A program made the translations under genes and the position numbers. Source: Hyphomicrobiales bacterium (lineage in GTDB: Bacteria; Pseudomonadota; Alphaproteobacteria; Rhizobiales; Rhizobiaceae). Taken from it: a stretch of 64,000 nucleotides of DNA. The notes under the pieces were generated by a model, which was given only the letters and a program-made list of their open reading frames with translations, was not told the origin of the DNA and made no database searches. The stretch spans positions 1 through 64,000 of the forward strand of contig RXJA01000108.1 of NCBI GenBank assembly GCA_003963455.1, in the 5' to 3' direction. Positions 1 to 9,909 of the stretch are shown here, one piece after another; position 1 is the stretch's first letter; each line of letters opens with the position of its first letter.

Positions 1-170
1 GCGATGCCGCATGCCCGGCCGGCGCGTCAAGGGAGGCTTCGCCCGCGTGCCGCGGCCCTTGACCCGCCGGACCGGAGAGGCGGCCCGCGGAAAGGCGTGA
101 TGAAGGGCTGAAATGATGAGGGATCAGGCGATCGCTCGCGCTTCCGCCCGCCAGGCTGAAAGGAGCCGCC
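1..170. other. leader region upstream of DUF1419 gene
   Basis: No gene is supported here. An 8-bp inverted repeat, GTCAAGGG at 26-33 and CCCTTGAC at 56-63, can form a hairpin. The last bases, AAAGGAG at about 158-164, form the ribosome-binding site of the gene starting at 171. A long minus-strand reading frame across this stretch is the antisense shadow of the downstream gene. Confidence 0.4.
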
Positions 171-776
171 ATGCACGTCGTCCCGACAATCCGCAACGTC
201 TTCCAGGGCGTCGCCACGCGCCATGAGATGTACCGCATGTTCAATCGCCATCGCGGCGATCCGGCCTATGGTGCGGGCGATTGCGCGCAGCTCTTCGCCG
301 GAGAGTGGTTCGAGATCGCCGAGGCCGAGCATGACTACATGCTCGAGATCCTGCCGCCCCTGTTCATGCGCGGCGATATGTTCGCGCTGCGCGAGTTCAT
401 GACGGACAGCGTGACCAGCATCTTCTTCACGCTTGTCATCGACGGCCGCCAGCGCTGGTTCCACGGCTATTGCGACCTCTCCGACCGCTCTTCGCCGGAA
501 CGGATGAAGGCCGCGATCATCGAGCGCGAGTCGCGGCCGGTCCGCGCCATGACACACGCCGAGCGGCTCGAGCACATCTGGTCGAGCACGCATGACGACT
601 ATCGCGGTTATTCCGGCGAACGCTGGCCCGCTTCCATGCGCGGTCGCCGCACCGTGCTCGTCTATGCCGGCCGGCTCGGCACCGTGCTGAAGCTGCTCGA
701 CGAGCTCACCGACGCCGAGATCGCGGCAAAGTTGCCGGTTCAGCTCCGGCATCTGCCCGAGGCGATCGCGGCTTAG
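171..776 (+). CDS. DUF1419 domain-containing plasmid protein
   Basis: The protein has 201 residues and ATG follows an AAAGGAG site. The sequence pattern (an early phrase on GEWFEI, then EILPPLFMRG, FHGYCDLSDR, RAMTHAERLEHIWS and a C-terminal KLPVQLRHLPE) matches my recollection of the DUF1419 family, common next to partition and methyltransferase genes on alphaproteobacterial plasmids and ICEs. No biochemical role is known. It has no signal peptide or membrane segment. It is followed after 170 bp by the giant helicase gene on the same strand and probably belongs to the same backbone transcript. Confidence 0.8.
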   Translation: MHVVPTIRNVFQGVATRHEMYRMFNRHRGDPAYGAGDCAQLFAGEWFEIAEAEHDYMLEILPPLFMRGDMFALREFMTDSVTSIFFTLVIDGRQRWFHGYCDLSDRSSPERMKAAIIERESRPVRAMTHAERLEHIWSSTHDDYRGYSGERWPASMRGRRTVLVYAGRLGTVLKLLDELTDAEIAAKLPVQLRHLPEAIAA

Positions 777-946
777 CCCCGCGCCGTCCTCCTCGACCTG
801 CGACGGCCCGGCCCCTGCGCCGGGCTTTGTATTTCCGCAGCCGGCTGATCGCTCCGGCCCCTCCCGTCAATCCCGCAACGCCGTGCCGACCGCCGCCTCC
901 GCGGCGGGCCGCGCGGTCGCGCGCGCCCAGCAGAAGGACCTTCCCA

Positions 947-3900
947 ATGGCGCAGGACGACCCTTTCACCCTCGACCTCTTCGGAAACACGGCGCTGTCG
1001 TCGGGCCTCGGCCTCGGCGTCACCGCCTTCGTCGCCGACATAAGCGGCGATGACGATCCTGACGATGATCCGCCTCCGGCGTCGCCGCCGTCGGCGGCAT
1101 CGACGCGACCGGCCGGATCACGTTCATCCTGGCGCGGCGTCAATTTTCATCTCGCCGGCGACCGAGGCCTGGCCAACGGCTGGAAGCAGCGCGCCCGCGA
1201 CAGCATCGCGGCGGTACGGCTCGCCGCGGAGATCGAGGCCGATGAGCGCCCCGCAACCCGCGATGAGCAGGAGCGGCTGATTCGCTTCACCGGCTTCGGC
1301 GCCTCGGAATTGGCGAATGGCGTCTTCCGGCGCCCGGGCGAGACGGACTTCGCGAAGGGCTGGGACGAAATCGGCGCCGAGCTGCAGGATGCGGTCGACG
1401 ATGCCGACTACGCCTCCCTGGCGCGCTGCACGCAATACGCCCACTTCACACCCGAGTTCATCGTTCGCGCCATCTGGGCGGGCGTGCAGCGGCTCGGCTG
1501 GCGCGGCGGCCGCGTGCTCGAGCCGGGCATCGGCACAGGCCTGTTTCCGGCGCTCATGCCCGAGGACCTGCGCGACGTCAGCCACGTCATGGGCGTCGAG
1601 CTCGATCCCGTCACCGCCCGGATCGCCCGGCTCCTGCAGCCGCGCGCTCGGATCGTCACCGGGGACTTCGCGCGCACGGAGCTGCCGCCTCGCTTCGATC
1701 TCGTCGTCGGCAATCCGCCATTCTCCGATCGCACCGTGCGCTCGGATCGCGCGCTGCGTTCGCTTGGTCTGCGCCTCCACGACTATTTCATCGTCAAGGC
1801 GATCCGGCTGCTGAAGCCCGGCGCGCTCGCAGCCTTCGTGACCTCGCACGGCACGATGGACAAGGCTGACAGCGGCGCGCGCGAGGAGATCGGGAAGCAC
1901 GCCGATCTTGTCGGCGCGATCCGGCTACCCGAGGGCAGCTTCCGCGCCGCCGCCGGCACCGACGTCGTGGTCGACATCCTCTTTTTCCGGAAGAGGAAGG
2001 TCGCGGAGCCCGAGGGCGATCTGTGCTGGCTCGACCTGGACGAGGTGCGGCCGGCGACCGACGACGAGGGCGCGATCCGCGTCAATCGCTGGTTCGCGCG
2101 CCATGCTGAGATGGTGCTTGGCGCCCACGCGCTGACCTCCGGCCCCTTCGGCGAGACCTACACCTGCCTCCCGGATCAGGGCGGCGATCTCGCGGCCGCG
2201 CTCGCCGCCGCGGTCTCGCGTCTTCCGGATGCTCTCTACGACGGCGAGCCCGAGCCGATCGACTTCGACATGGAGGACGAGGCGTCGCCCGCGCAGGCGA
2301 CCGGCGCCCGCAGCCTCGCGGCGCGGGAAGGAAGCTACCTTCTCGATACCCGCCACGGCCTGATGCAGGTCCTCGACGGCAGTCCCGTCGCCGTCACGGT
2401 CCGCAAGGGCCGCAGCGCCGAGGGGATTCCGGAGAAGCACGTCCGGATCATCCAGAAGCTGATCCCGATCCGGGAGGCCGTGCGCGAGGTGCTGAAGTGC
2501 CAGGAGCTCGACCGGCCGTGGAAGGACGCGCAGGTGCGGCTGCGCATCGCCTGGTCGAATTTCGTGCGCAGCTTCGGCCCGATCAACACGACCGTCGTCT
2601 CCACCAGCGAGGACCCGGAGACGGGCGAGGTTCGCGAGACCCATCGCCGTCCCAATCTGCAGCCGTTCCTCGACGACCCGGATTGCTGGCTCGTGGCGTC
2701 GATCGAGGATTACGACCTCGAATCCGACACGGCGCGGCCGGGCCCGATCTTCACGGAGCGCGTGATCGCCCCGCCGGCGCCGCCGGTCATCACCAGCGCG
2801 CTCGATGCGCTGGCCGTCGTGCTCAACGAGCGCGGCCATGTCGATCCCGATCACATCGCGGAGCTGCTGCATCGCGATGTCGACGACGTGATAGGCGAGC
2901 TCGGCAGCGCCATCTTCCGCGATCCCGCCGATGGCTCCTGGCAGAGCGCCGACGCCTATCTCTCCGGCGCCGTCCGCTCGAAGCTCGCGGCCGCGGAAGC
3001 GGCGGCCGCGCTCGACCCGGCCTATGAGCGCAATGTCGCGGCGCTGCGCGATGTGCAACCTGCCGATCTCAGACCGTCGGACATCACCGCGCGTCTCGGG
3101 GCGCCGTGGATTCCGGCCGACGACATCGTCGCCTTCGTGAAGGAGACGATGGGCACGGACATCAAGATCCACCACATGCCGGAGCTGGCGTCGTGGACCG
3201 TCGAGGCGCGTCAGCTCGGCTGGATGGCGGCAGGCACGTCGGAATGGGGAACCGAGCGACGGCATGCCGGACAGCTTTTGTCCGATGCGCTCAATTCATC
3301 CGTGCCGCAGATCTTCGACACGATCAAGGACGGCGACAGCGAGCGCCGCGTCCTCAACGTCGTCGACACCGAGGCGGCGAAGGAAAAGCTGCAGAAGATC
3401 AAGACGGCGTTCCAGAACTGGATCTGGACCGATCCGGATCGAACGGATCGGTTGGCGCGCGTCTACAATGATCGCTTCAACAACATCGTGCCGCGGGCCT
3501 TCGACGGCTCGCATCTGAAGCTGCCGGGCGCGTCGGGCGCCTTCGTCCTCTACGATCATCAGAAGCGCGGTATCTGGCGCATCATCGCCGCGGGCGCGAC
3601 CTATCTCGCCCATGCCGTAGGCGCCGGCAAGACCATGACGATGGCGGCTGCCATCATGGAGCAGCGCCGGCTCGGCCTGATCGCTAAGGCGATGCTCGTC
3701 GTTCCCGGCCATTGCCTGGCGCAGGCGGCGAGGGAGTTCCTCGCGCTCTATCCCGGCGCCCGCATCCTCGTCGCCGACGAGACCAATTTCACCAAGGACA
3801 AGCGGCAGCGCTTCCTCTCGCGCGCGGCCACAGCGACCTGGGACGCGATCATCATCACGCACTCGGCCTTCCGCTTCATCGGCGTGCCCTCGGCGTTCGA

Positions 3901-6037
3901 GCAGCAGATGATCCAGGACGAGCTGGAGCTCTACGAGACGCTGCTGACCAAGGTCGAGAGCGACGATCGGGTCTCGCGCAAGCGTCTCGAGCGGCTGAAG
4001 GAGGGTTTGAAGGAGCGCCTGGAGTCGCTCGCCACCCGCAAGGACGATCTCCTGACCATTTCGGAGATCGGCGTCGATCAGATCATCGTCGATGAGGCGC
4101 AGGAGTTCCGCAAGCTGTCCTTCGCCACCAATATGTCGACGCTGAAAGGCGTCGATCCGAACGGCTCGCAGCGTGCCTGGGACCTCTACGTGAAGTCCCG
4201 CTTCATCGAGTCGAGAAATCCCGGCCGCGCGCTCGTGCTGGCGTCGGGCACGCCGATCACCAACACGATTTGCGAGATGTACTCGGTGCAGCGCTATCTC
4301 GGCTACGCCGCCCTGTCCGAGCGCGGCTTGCACGAGTTCGACGCCTGGGCGTCGACCTTCGGCGACGTCTCGACTGAGCTCGAGCTCCAGCCGTCCGGCA
4401 AATACAAGCCGGTGACGCGCTTCGCGACCTTCGTGAACGTACCCGAGCTCGTTGCCATGTTCCGGTCCTTCGCCGACGTGGTGATGCCCGAAGACCTGCG
4501 GCAGCACGTCAGGATACCGGCGGTCTCGACCGGCAAGCGTCAGATCATGACGGCGAAGCCGTCGGCGTCCTTCAAGCGCTACCAGCTCGTGCTCGATGCG
4601 CGAATCAAGGCCATCGAGATGCGCGACCGGCCGCCGGAGCCGGGCGACGACATCCTGCTCTCCGTCATCACCGACGGGCGCCATGCCGCGATCGACCTTC
4701 GCCTTGTCGATCCGGACAACGACGACGAGCCCGACAACAAGCTCAATCTCCTTATAGGCAACGCGCTGCGCATCTGGCGGGAAACCGCGGACAACGCCTA
4801 TGTGCGTACCGACGGCAAGCCCTATGAGCTGCCCGGCGCCGCCCAGATGATCTTCTCCGATCTCGGCACGATCAGCGTCGAGAAGTCCCGCGGCTTCTCG
4901 GCCTATCGCTGGATCAGGGACGAGCTCGTCCGCATGGGCGTGCCTGCGTCCGAAATCGCCTTCATGCAGGACTACAAGAAGTCGGAGGCGAAGCAGCGCC
5001 TGTTCGGCGACGTGCGCGCCGGCAAGGTCCGCTTCCTGATCGGCTCCTCCGACACGATGGGCACCGGCGTCAACGCCCAGCTCCGCCTGAAGGCGCTGCA
5101 TCACCTCGATGTGCCCTGGCTTCCCTCGCAGATCGCGCAGCGGGAAGGGCGGATCGAACGTCAGGGCAATCAGAACGACGTCATCGACATCTTCGCCTAT
5201 GCGACGGAGGGCAGCCTCGATGCCACGATGTGGCAGAACAATGAGCGCAAGGCCCGCTTCATCGCCGCGGCGCTGTCCGGCGACGCGTCGATCCGCCGCC
5301 TCGAGGATCTCGGCGAGGGCCAGGCCAACCAGTTCGCGATGGCGAAGGCGATCGCGTCGGGCGATCAGCGCCTCATGCTCAAGGCTGGGCTCGAAGCGGA
5401 CATCGCGCGGCTTGAGCGCCTGCGCGCCGCCCATATCGACGATCAGCATGCCGTGCGCCGCCAGCTTCGCGACGCCGAGCGCGACATCGAGTTCTCCACC
5501 CGCCGCATCGCTGAGATCGGCGAGGATATGGAGCGTCTCGTGCCGACCACGGGCGAGGCCTTCGCCGCGACGATCGCCGGCAAGCGTTATGTCGAGCGCA
5601 AGGAGGCCGGCCGCGCGCTGATGAAGGAAGCCCTGACGCTCGTCCAGCTTCAGCAGGAGGGCGAAAGCATCATCGCTTCGATCGGCGGCTTCGATCTCGA
5701 ATATTCCGGCGAGCGGTTCGGCCGCGACGGCTATCGCTACAGCACGATGCTGCTCCGCACCGCTTCGGAACACGAGATCGAATTGCCGATCACGGTGACG
5801 CCGCTCGGCGCGATCGCCCGTCTCGAGCACGCGCTCGACGATTTCGCGGGCGAGCGCGAGCGCTATCGCCAGCGCCTGGCCGACGCCCGCCGCAGGCTCG
5901 CCTCGTACCAGTCGCGCGACGCTGGCGAATTCACCTTCGCCGGCGAGCTGGCGGAAAAGCGCCGCCAGTTGGCGGAGGTGGAGGATGCCCTGGCGAGGGA
6001 TGTCGAGGGAGGCGGCGAACAGGCCGCCGCAGCATGA
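947..6037 (+). CDS. giant methyltransferase-like / SNF2-type helicase protein
   Basis: The predicted protein has 1696 residues. I chose ATG at 947, preceded by AGAAGGA, over an in-frame TTG at 827 that would add 40 low-complexity Pro/Arg residues. The N-terminal third carries an adenine-methyltransferase fold: a glycine-rich SAM motif (RVLEPGIGTG, about residue 184) and GNPPF at about 255. The middle carries helicase motifs: HAVGAGKT (Walker A, about 890), VDEAQEF (Walker B, about 1048), a SGTPITN motif and a C-terminal motif VI, QREGRIERQG, at about 1397. A charged, probably coiled-coil tail follows. Such fused proteins are typical of conjugative plasmids, ICEs and phages (DarB-like), where an antirestriction or DNA-modification role is suspected. 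Both catalytic motif sets look intact. The exact substrate is unknown. Confidence 0.85.
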   Translation: MAQDDPFTLDLFGNTALSSGLGLGVTAFVADISGDDDPDDDPPPASPPSAASTRPAGSRSSWRGVNFHLAGDRGLANGWKQRARDSIAAVRLAAEIEADERPATRDEQERLIRFTGFGASELANGVFRRPGETDFAKGWDEIGAELQDAVDDADYASLARCTQYAHFTPEFIVRAIWAGVQRLGWRGGRVLEPGIGTGLFPALMPEDLRDVSHVMGVELDPVTARIARLLQPRARIVTGDFARTELPPRFDLVVGNPPFSDRTVRSDRALRSLGLRLHDYFIVKAIRLLKPGALAAFVTSHGTMDKADSGAREEIGKHADLVGAIRLPEGSFRAAAGTDVVVDILFFRKRKVAEPEGDLCWLDLDEVRPATDDEGAIRVNRWFARHAEMVLGAHALTSGPFGETYTCLPDQGGDLAAALAAAVSRLPDALYDGEPEPIDFDMEDEASPAQATGARSLAAREGSYLLDTRHGLMQVLDGSPVAVTVRKGRSAEGIPEKHVRIIQKLIPIREAVREVLKCQELDRPWKDAQVRLRIAWSNFVRSFGPINTTVVSTSEDPETGEVRETHRRPNLQPFLDDPDCWLVASIEDYDLESDTARPGPIFTERVIAPPAPPVITSALDALAVVLNERGHVDPDHIAELLHRDVDDVIGELGSAIFRDPADGSWQSADAYLSGAVRSKLAAAEAAAALDPAYERNVAALRDVQPADLRPSDITARLGAPWIPADDIVAFVKETMGTDIKIHHMPELASWTVEARQLGWMAAGTSEWGTERRHAGQLLSDALNSSVPQIFDTIKDGDSERRVLNVVDTEAAKEKLQKIKTAFQNWIWTDPDRTDRLARVYNDRFNNIVPRAFDGSHLKLPGASGAFVLYDHQKRGIWRIIAAGATYLAHAVGAGKTMTMAAAIMEQRRLGLIAKAMLVVPGHCLAQAAREFLALYPGARILVADETNFTKDKRQRFLSRAATATWDAIIITHSAFRFIGVPSAFEQQMIQDELELYETLLTKVESDDRVSRKRLERLKEGLKERLESLATRKDDLLTISEIGVDQIIVDEAQEFRKLSFATNMSTLKGVDPNGSQRAWDLYVKSRFIESRNPGRALVLASGTPITNTICEMYSVQRYLGYAALSERGLHEFDAWASTFGDVSTELELQPSGKYKPVTRFATFVNVPELVAMFRSFADVVMPEDLRQHVRIPAVSTGKRQIMTAKPSASFKRYQLVLDARIKAIEMRDRPPEPGDDILLSVITDGRHAAIDLRLVDPDNDDEPDNKLNLLIGNALRIWRETADNAYVRTDGKPYELPGAAQMIFSDLGTISVEKSRGFSAYRWIRDELVRMGVPASEIAFMQDYKKSEAKQRLFGDVRAGKVRFLIGSSDTMGTGVNAQLRLKALHHLDVPWLPSQIAQREGRIERQGNQNDVIDIFAYATEGSLDATMWQNNERKARFIAAALSGDASIRRLEDLGEGQANQFAMAKAIASGDQRLMLKAGLEADIARLERLRAAHIDDQHAVRRQLRDAERDIEFSTRRIAEIGEDMERLVPTTGEAFAATIAGKRYVERKEAGRALMKEALTLVQLQQEGESIIASIGGFDLEYSGERFGRDGYRYSTMLLRTASEHEIELPITVTPLGAIARLEHALDDFAGERERYRQRLADARRRLASYQSRDAGEFTFAGELAEKRRQLAEVEDALARDVEGGGEQAAAA

Positions 6038-6219
6038 GGGGAGAAAAGGGGGGAAAGGCCCGCTCGCAGATCGGCCAGGCCGGCAACGCTCGCGCTCAAT
6101 CGCCGCCTGCGCGAGCCCGGCCCGTCGTCCTTCGCAGGGCTGTGAGCCCTGCTCGTCCGGCCGGGCAGGGCTGCTCGGCCGCAATTGTGCCGGCCCAACC
6201 GCTCCGCGGGCCGGGGGGT

Positions 6220-6260
6220 GTCTCCGGAAGGAGACGAGAAAGGACCGCAAGGCGCGGTCC
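6220..6260 (+). promoter_or_regulatory. two consecutive leader hairpins before ParB-like gene
   Basis: GTCTCC-ggaa-GGAGAC (6220-6235) and GGACCGC-aaggc-GCGGTCC (6242-6260) are perfect inverted repeats in the 5' leader. The true ribosome-binding site AAAAGGAG lies just downstream, before ATG 6285. The first hairpin has a Shine-Dalgarno-like GGAG in its 3' arm. They may influence translation or mRNA stability. There is no U-tract, so they are not a terminator. Confidence 0.45.
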
Positions 6261-6284
6261 GCGAACCCCGAAAAGGAGCATCCC

Positions 6285-7958
6285 ATGTATCTCATGAAGG
6301 TCGATCCGCGCGCGCTCGTGGAAAACCCCGACCATTCGCGCCAGACGAAGTCGACGCCGCAGGCCGACGCGCTCTTGCTGGCGTCCATCAAGGCCGTCGG
6401 CATCGTGCAGCCGCCCGTCGTGTCGCAGCAGACCGATGGCGGCAACGGCTTTGTCATCAACGCCGGCCGGCGCCGCGTGCGCCTCGCCGTCGCCGCAGGC
6501 CTCGAGGAGATCGACGTTCTCGTCGACGATCCGGCGAACGACAACGGCGCCATGCGGTCCTTTGTCGAGAATCTCGCGCGCGAGCCGCTGAACGCCGTCG
6601 ATCAGTGGCGCGCCATCGAGCGTCTCGTCGCGCTCGGCTGGACGGAGGAGGCGATCGGCGTCGCCCTCACGCTGCCGGTCCGCCAGGTCCGGAAGCTCCG
6701 CCTGCTCGCGAATGTCCTGCCGGCGATGCTCGATCACATGGCCAAGGGCGACATGCCCGACGAGCGTCAGCTCCGCACGATCGCCTCGGCCTCGCCCGAC
6801 GAGCAGAAGGAGGTCTGGAAGAAGCACAAGCCGTCGAAGGCCGATCCGCAGGTCTCTTGGTGGAGCGTCGCGCAGGCGTTGACCAAGGCCCGCATGTACG
6901 CACGTCATGCCAGCTTCGGCGACGATCTCGCCCAGGCCTACGGCATCCAGTGGGTCGAGGATCTGTTCGCGCCGGCCGACGAGGACAGCCGCTACACCAC
7001 GGATGTCGAGGCATTCCTCGGCGCACAGCAGGAATGGATGACGGCCAACCTGCCGAAGAAGGGCATCATCGCCGAAGTCACCAACTACGGCGAGGTGAAG
7101 CTGCCGCCGAAGGCGCAGCGCGTCTATGGCAAGGCGTCGAAGGGCGATTGCACCGCCATGTATCTCGACCGTGACGGCCGGGTGCAGAGCGTGCATTACC
7201 GCATGCCCGCGGCGAAGAAGCCGAAGGGCAACGGCGCGACTGCCGGCGATGATGCTGCTGATGAGACCGGCGCGACCGCCAAGCCGCGTCCCGACGTGAC
7301 GCGCAAGGGCGTCGAGATGATCGGCGACTTCCGCACGGACGCGCTGCACGAGGCGCTCGCCCGGGCGCCGATCGAGGACAATGCGCTGATGGCGCTGCTG
7401 ATCCTCGCCTTCGCCGGCCAGAACGTCTCCGTCGCTTCGGCCAACGGCGGGACCTATTACGGCACGCGCCGGATCGCGCGCCATGCCGTGAACCTGTTCG
7501 ATCAGGACGGCCAGCTCCTGCTCGACAACGACACGCTCCGCATCGCCGCGCGGTCGGTCCTCGCCGAGGTGCTGTCGTGCCGGGAGAACCGCACCGACAG
7601 CGGCATCGTCGCCCGCGTCGCCGGCGATGTCGTCGGCGCCGACAACTTCCTGCCGAATATGGGCAGTGACGACTTCCTGTCGTGCCTGTCGCGCAGCGCG
7701 CTCGAAGGCTCGTGCAAGGACACGCCGGTTCTTCCGCGCCAGAAGGTGAAAGACACGCGCGCCGCTCTGGTCGAGCACTTCAAGGAGGGCCGCTTCGTCC
7801 ATCCCGCCGCGCTGTTCGCGCCGGACAAGACGGCGATGTCGAGCTGGCTCGCCTCGAACGCCGTTGCCGAAGACGACGAGTCCGACGAGCTCGTCGAAGA
7901 CGGTGAGGATAGCGGCGAAACGCCGGACGACGAGGCATTCCGCGAAGCCGCGGAATAG
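6285..7958 (+). CDS. ParB/Spo0J-like nuclease-domain protein, large plasmid type
   Basis: The protein has 557 residues. ATG 6285 is chosen because AAAAGGAG lies 5-6 bases upstream; an open extension back to 5985 is poor in start signals. The N-terminal 120 residues match the ParB N-terminal domain: NPDHSRQ, then ASIKAVGIVQPPVV, NAGRRRVRLAVAAG and SFVENLAREPLNAVDQWRAI, which correspond to the GERR-like and (N/E)-(N/I)Q-type boxes. A KorB/HTH-like segment follows (WTEEAIGVALTLPVRQVRKL). The remaining 350 residues form a long C-terminal extension typical of plasmid ParB-like proteins that are not paired with ParA. No parA is adjacent. The role may be DNA binding in maintenance or transfer rather than classic partition. 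A larger paralogous-type gene lies at 35548. Confidence 0.82.
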   Translation: MYLMKVDPRALVENPDHSRQTKSTPQADALLLASIKAVGIVQPPVVSQQTDGGNGFVINAGRRRVRLAVAAGLEEIDVLVDDPANDNGAMRSFVENLAREPLNAVDQWRAIERLVALGWTEEAIGVALTLPVRQVRKLRLLANVLPAMLDHMAKGDMPDERQLRTIASASPDEQKEVWKKHKPSKADPQVSWWSVAQALTKARMYARHASFGDDLAQAYGIQWVEDLFAPADEDSRYTTDVEAFLGAQQEWMTANLPKKGIIAEVTNYGEVKLPPKAQRVYGKASKGDCTAMYLDRDGRVQSVHYRMPAAKKPKGNGATAGDDAADETGATAKPRPDVTRKGVEMIGDFRTDALHEALARAPIEDNALMALLILAFAGQNVSVASANGGTYYGTRRIARHAVNLFDQDGQLLLDNDTLRIAARSVLAEVLSCRENRTDSGIVARVAGDVVGADNFLPNMGSDDFLSCLSRSALEGSCKDTPVLPRQKVKDTRAALVEHFKEGRFVHPAALFAPDKTAMSSWLASNAVAEDDESDELVEDGEDSGETPDDEAFREAAE

Positions 7959-7987
7959 AGCCGGCCTCCTCATCTCCCGAACGACAA

Positions 7988-8013
7988 CCGCCGCCGGTCC
8001 CTGCCGGCGGCGG
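7988..8013 (+). terminator. strong GC hairpin, terminator-like
   Basis: A 10-bp perfect inverted repeat, CCGCCGCCGG-tccctg-CCGGCGGCGG, is followed by cttcattt. It sits 30 bp after the ParB-like stop and ahead of the next gene. The weak T-run makes it a terminator or attenuator candidate rather than a certain one. Confidence 0.55.
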
Positions 8014-8045
8014 CTTCATTTCCACCATCCGCACAGGAGGACGTC

Positions 8046-8522
8046 ATGTCCGCACAGTCAATCTACGAGTTCGCGTTGCTCGGCTCGATCATTCGCTTCT
8101 CCGACGGCGCGCCGCGCCCGCCGGACCGCCATCGCCGCAAGCTCTCCGCCTGGGAGAACAACAACAGCGGCGGCCGCCTCATTCGCAAGCAGGCCGAGCG
8201 CCGCATCGGCAACACCGTCATCGGCGCGAGCATCACCCTGCATGCCGGCGACTATGGCAGTGGCGGCGTCGTCGTGCTGCGCGTCCACCGGACATTCTCG
8301 GTCGACAGCCGCCTGACGTTTGCCGTGACCGAACGGCCGAACGTCGGTTCGGTCCAAGTGCTCGACCGGCCGGGCGACGACGGCGAGCTGGTCTATCTCG
8401 CCAGCCATCGTGCAGACGCGGAGGAATGGCTCAAGCGACACGGCTATCCCAACGCCGTGCTGCGCGAGATCTCGGCCGACGAGGTCGCGGCCGCCGTCGT
8501 GGAAGGGAGGGCTGCCGCATGA
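8046..8522 (+). CDS. conserved hypothetical plasmid protein
   Basis: The protein has 158 residues and starts at ATG after ACAGGAGGACGTC (AGGAGG). I do not recognise a domain. It is soluble, with a basic N-terminal third and an acidic C-terminus. Its stop overlaps the next start as ATGA (8519-8522), so translation is probably coupled to the DUF7007 gene and then to the coiled-coil gene. The three form an operon within the plasmid backbone block. Confidence 0.65.
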   Translation: MSAQSIYEFALLGSIIRFSDGAPRPPDRHRRKLSAWENNNSGGRLIRKQAERRIGNTVIGASITLHAGDYGSGGVVVLRVHRTFSVDSRLTFAVTERPNVGSVQVLDRPGDDGELVYLASHRADAEEWLKRHGYPNAVLREISADEVAAAVVEGRAAA

Positions 8523-9409
8523 GCATGCCCGCACCCTCCACCGGAATGATCGCGGAACCCGCGGGCGCATTTCCGCAGATCGAGTTCGGCCGCACAGCAG
8601 AGGGCATTCTCGTCGCCTGTGTCGCCGACACCTCCTTCGCCATGCTGCCGGCGCGCGATGGCCGGCACTATCTCGCCACCGGCTGGCGCATCGGCCGGCC
8701 GATGGCCGAATGGAAGCGATCCGACTTTTACGGTCATGCCGGCGAGCTCGCCGACGAGGCGGCGTTCCGCTGCAAGGTCGCGGAAAACGCGGAGCATCAG
8801 CGCGAGAAGCGCGCGCTCGGCCGCCGCGAGATCGGCTCCACGGCGAATACGCCGTGGGGCCGCTCGCAGGGCGCGACCCTCTATGCCGAGGGTGTCGTCT
8901 GCCATTCGACCGCCGGTCATGGCGGCTTCCACCTCTCGGCCGAGCGCAATCGCAAGGTCCATTCCGTGCTGCGGTCGCGCGGCGGCTGGTACGAGGAAGA
9001 TGCAGGCTGGGCGATCGTCGCGCTCACCTTCCCGCATCTCTTCACCAGCTATGAGCGGCGCTGCGCCGAGCGCACGATCAAGGATAGCTGGCCGGACGCC
9101 TGGGAAGCGATCTTCGGCACGATCCTTCAGCCCGGCGAGTCTCTGGAAAAGGATCGCCGCGCCTTCGAGCAGCGGCACGCCGACGACTGGATCGTCGTAT
9201 CGGCGATTACATCGGATCAGCAGCCGGGCTTTGTCGAAGTCGTCGCCACGCCCGGCGGCCGCCGCGGTGCGGGCACCGAGGAACGGCGCTTCCTCGTGCC
9301 GTCCGGCGAGTACCAGGTCGGACGCTTCGGCTTCGTCGTCGATGAGGCGCGTCATCCGGTCCATTCCGGCCCGTCGAGCTTCATCGGCTGGCAGGGGAGG
9401 GCGCGATGA
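8519..9409 (+). CDS. DUF7007-type plasmid protein
   Basis: The protein has 296 residues. The start at ATG 8519 overlaps the preceding stop by 4 bp and has GGAAGGGAGG 9-18 bases upstream, which makes it preferable to the upstream in-frame ATG at 8426. The central segment (TPWGRSQGATLYAEGVV, STAGHGGFHLS, then a WYEEDAGWAIVALTFP stretch) matches what I recall of the DUF7007 family found on alpha- and gammaproteobacterial plasmids and ICEs. The family function is unknown. Conserved Trp, His and Gly residues suggest a folded enzyme-like domain, but I cannot name a reaction. It overlaps the next gene by ATGA. Confidence 0.7.
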   Translation: MSMPAPSTGMIAEPAGAFPQIEFGRTAEGILVACVADTSFAMLPARDGRHYLATGWRIGRPMAEWKRSDFYGHAGELADEAAFRCKVAENAEHQREKRALGRREIGSTANTPWGRSQGATLYAEGVVCHSTAGHGGFHLSAERNRKVHSVLRSRGGWYEEDAGWAIVALTFPHLFTSYERRCAERTIKDSWPDAWEAIFGTILQPGESLEKDRRAFEQRHADDWIVVSAITSDQQPGFVEVVATPGGRRGAGTEERRFLVPSGEYQVGRFGFVVDEARHPVHSGPSSFIGWQGRAR

Positions 9410-9831
9410 CAGCTTCCCCGCAACGCATCGCGCAGCTCTCGCGCATGGAAGAGGCGCGCCGCCAGACGCAGCGCCAGCTCGACATGATCGACCGGCAGAT
9501 CATCTGTCGCATGACGGCGCTGATTCCACAGCTCGGTCGCAAGCGTGCCGCATATCGCCGCGGCAAGCCCGCCGATCCGAGCGCGTTCCTCGAGCGCTAC
9601 CGCTCGAACCTCGCCGCCATCACGGCCGAGCGCCAGCCCGAGATCGACGCCCTGTCGCGCAAGCTCGCCCGGCAGGATGCGGCGATCGAGGCATTGCGTG
9701 AACGCTGCGGCGCCGGGCCATGCGGGTCAAGGCCGGCACAGCCGGCAGAGGCCGCCGCTGTCGAGGATGGCAGGCGCGCTTGTCGGCCGGGAGAGCAGCG
9801 CGGCGGGCTGATCTACGCGCCGAACCTGTAA
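9406..9831 (+). CDS. small coiled-coil hypothetical protein
   Basis: The protein has 141 residues. ATG 9406 overlaps the preceding TGA by 4 bp. Residues 8-100 are rich in Arg/Gln/Glu/Leu heptads and look like a helical coiled coil. The last 40 residues are Gly/Pro/Arg-rich and of different character, and the gene ends 78 bp before the tRNA-Gly fragment at 9910, so the tail may have been altered by recombination at that junction. No function is recognised. Confidence 0.55.
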   Translation: MTASPQRIAQLSRMEEARRQTQRQLDMIDRQIICRMTALIPQLGRKRAAYRRGKPADPSAFLERYRSNLAAITAERQPEIDALSRKLARQDAAIEALRERCGAGPCGSRPAQPAEAAAVEDGRRACRPGEQRGGLIYAPNL

Positions 9832-9909
9832 CCCGATGGTGACCGCAGCTCTCGCGAGCCCTTCCGGCGCCTGCGATTTCAACTGCCCGAAAACGACAAT
9901 AAGGTCGAC

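Noticed and set aside
26..100. possible third AGAGG-loop leader before the DUF1419 gene
   Set aside because: GGAGAGGCGG is present but the flanking stems do not form the same three-stem layout and the distance to the ATG is wrong.
3296..6553. 1085-codon minus-strand open frame
   Set aside because: It is antisense to the helicase gene, with low-complexity Arg/Gly/Asp composition and no domain; long shadow frames are common in GC-rich DNA.
6096..7973. 625-codon minus-strand open frame
   Set aside because: Antisense shadow of the ParB-like gene; no start signal or recognisable motif.
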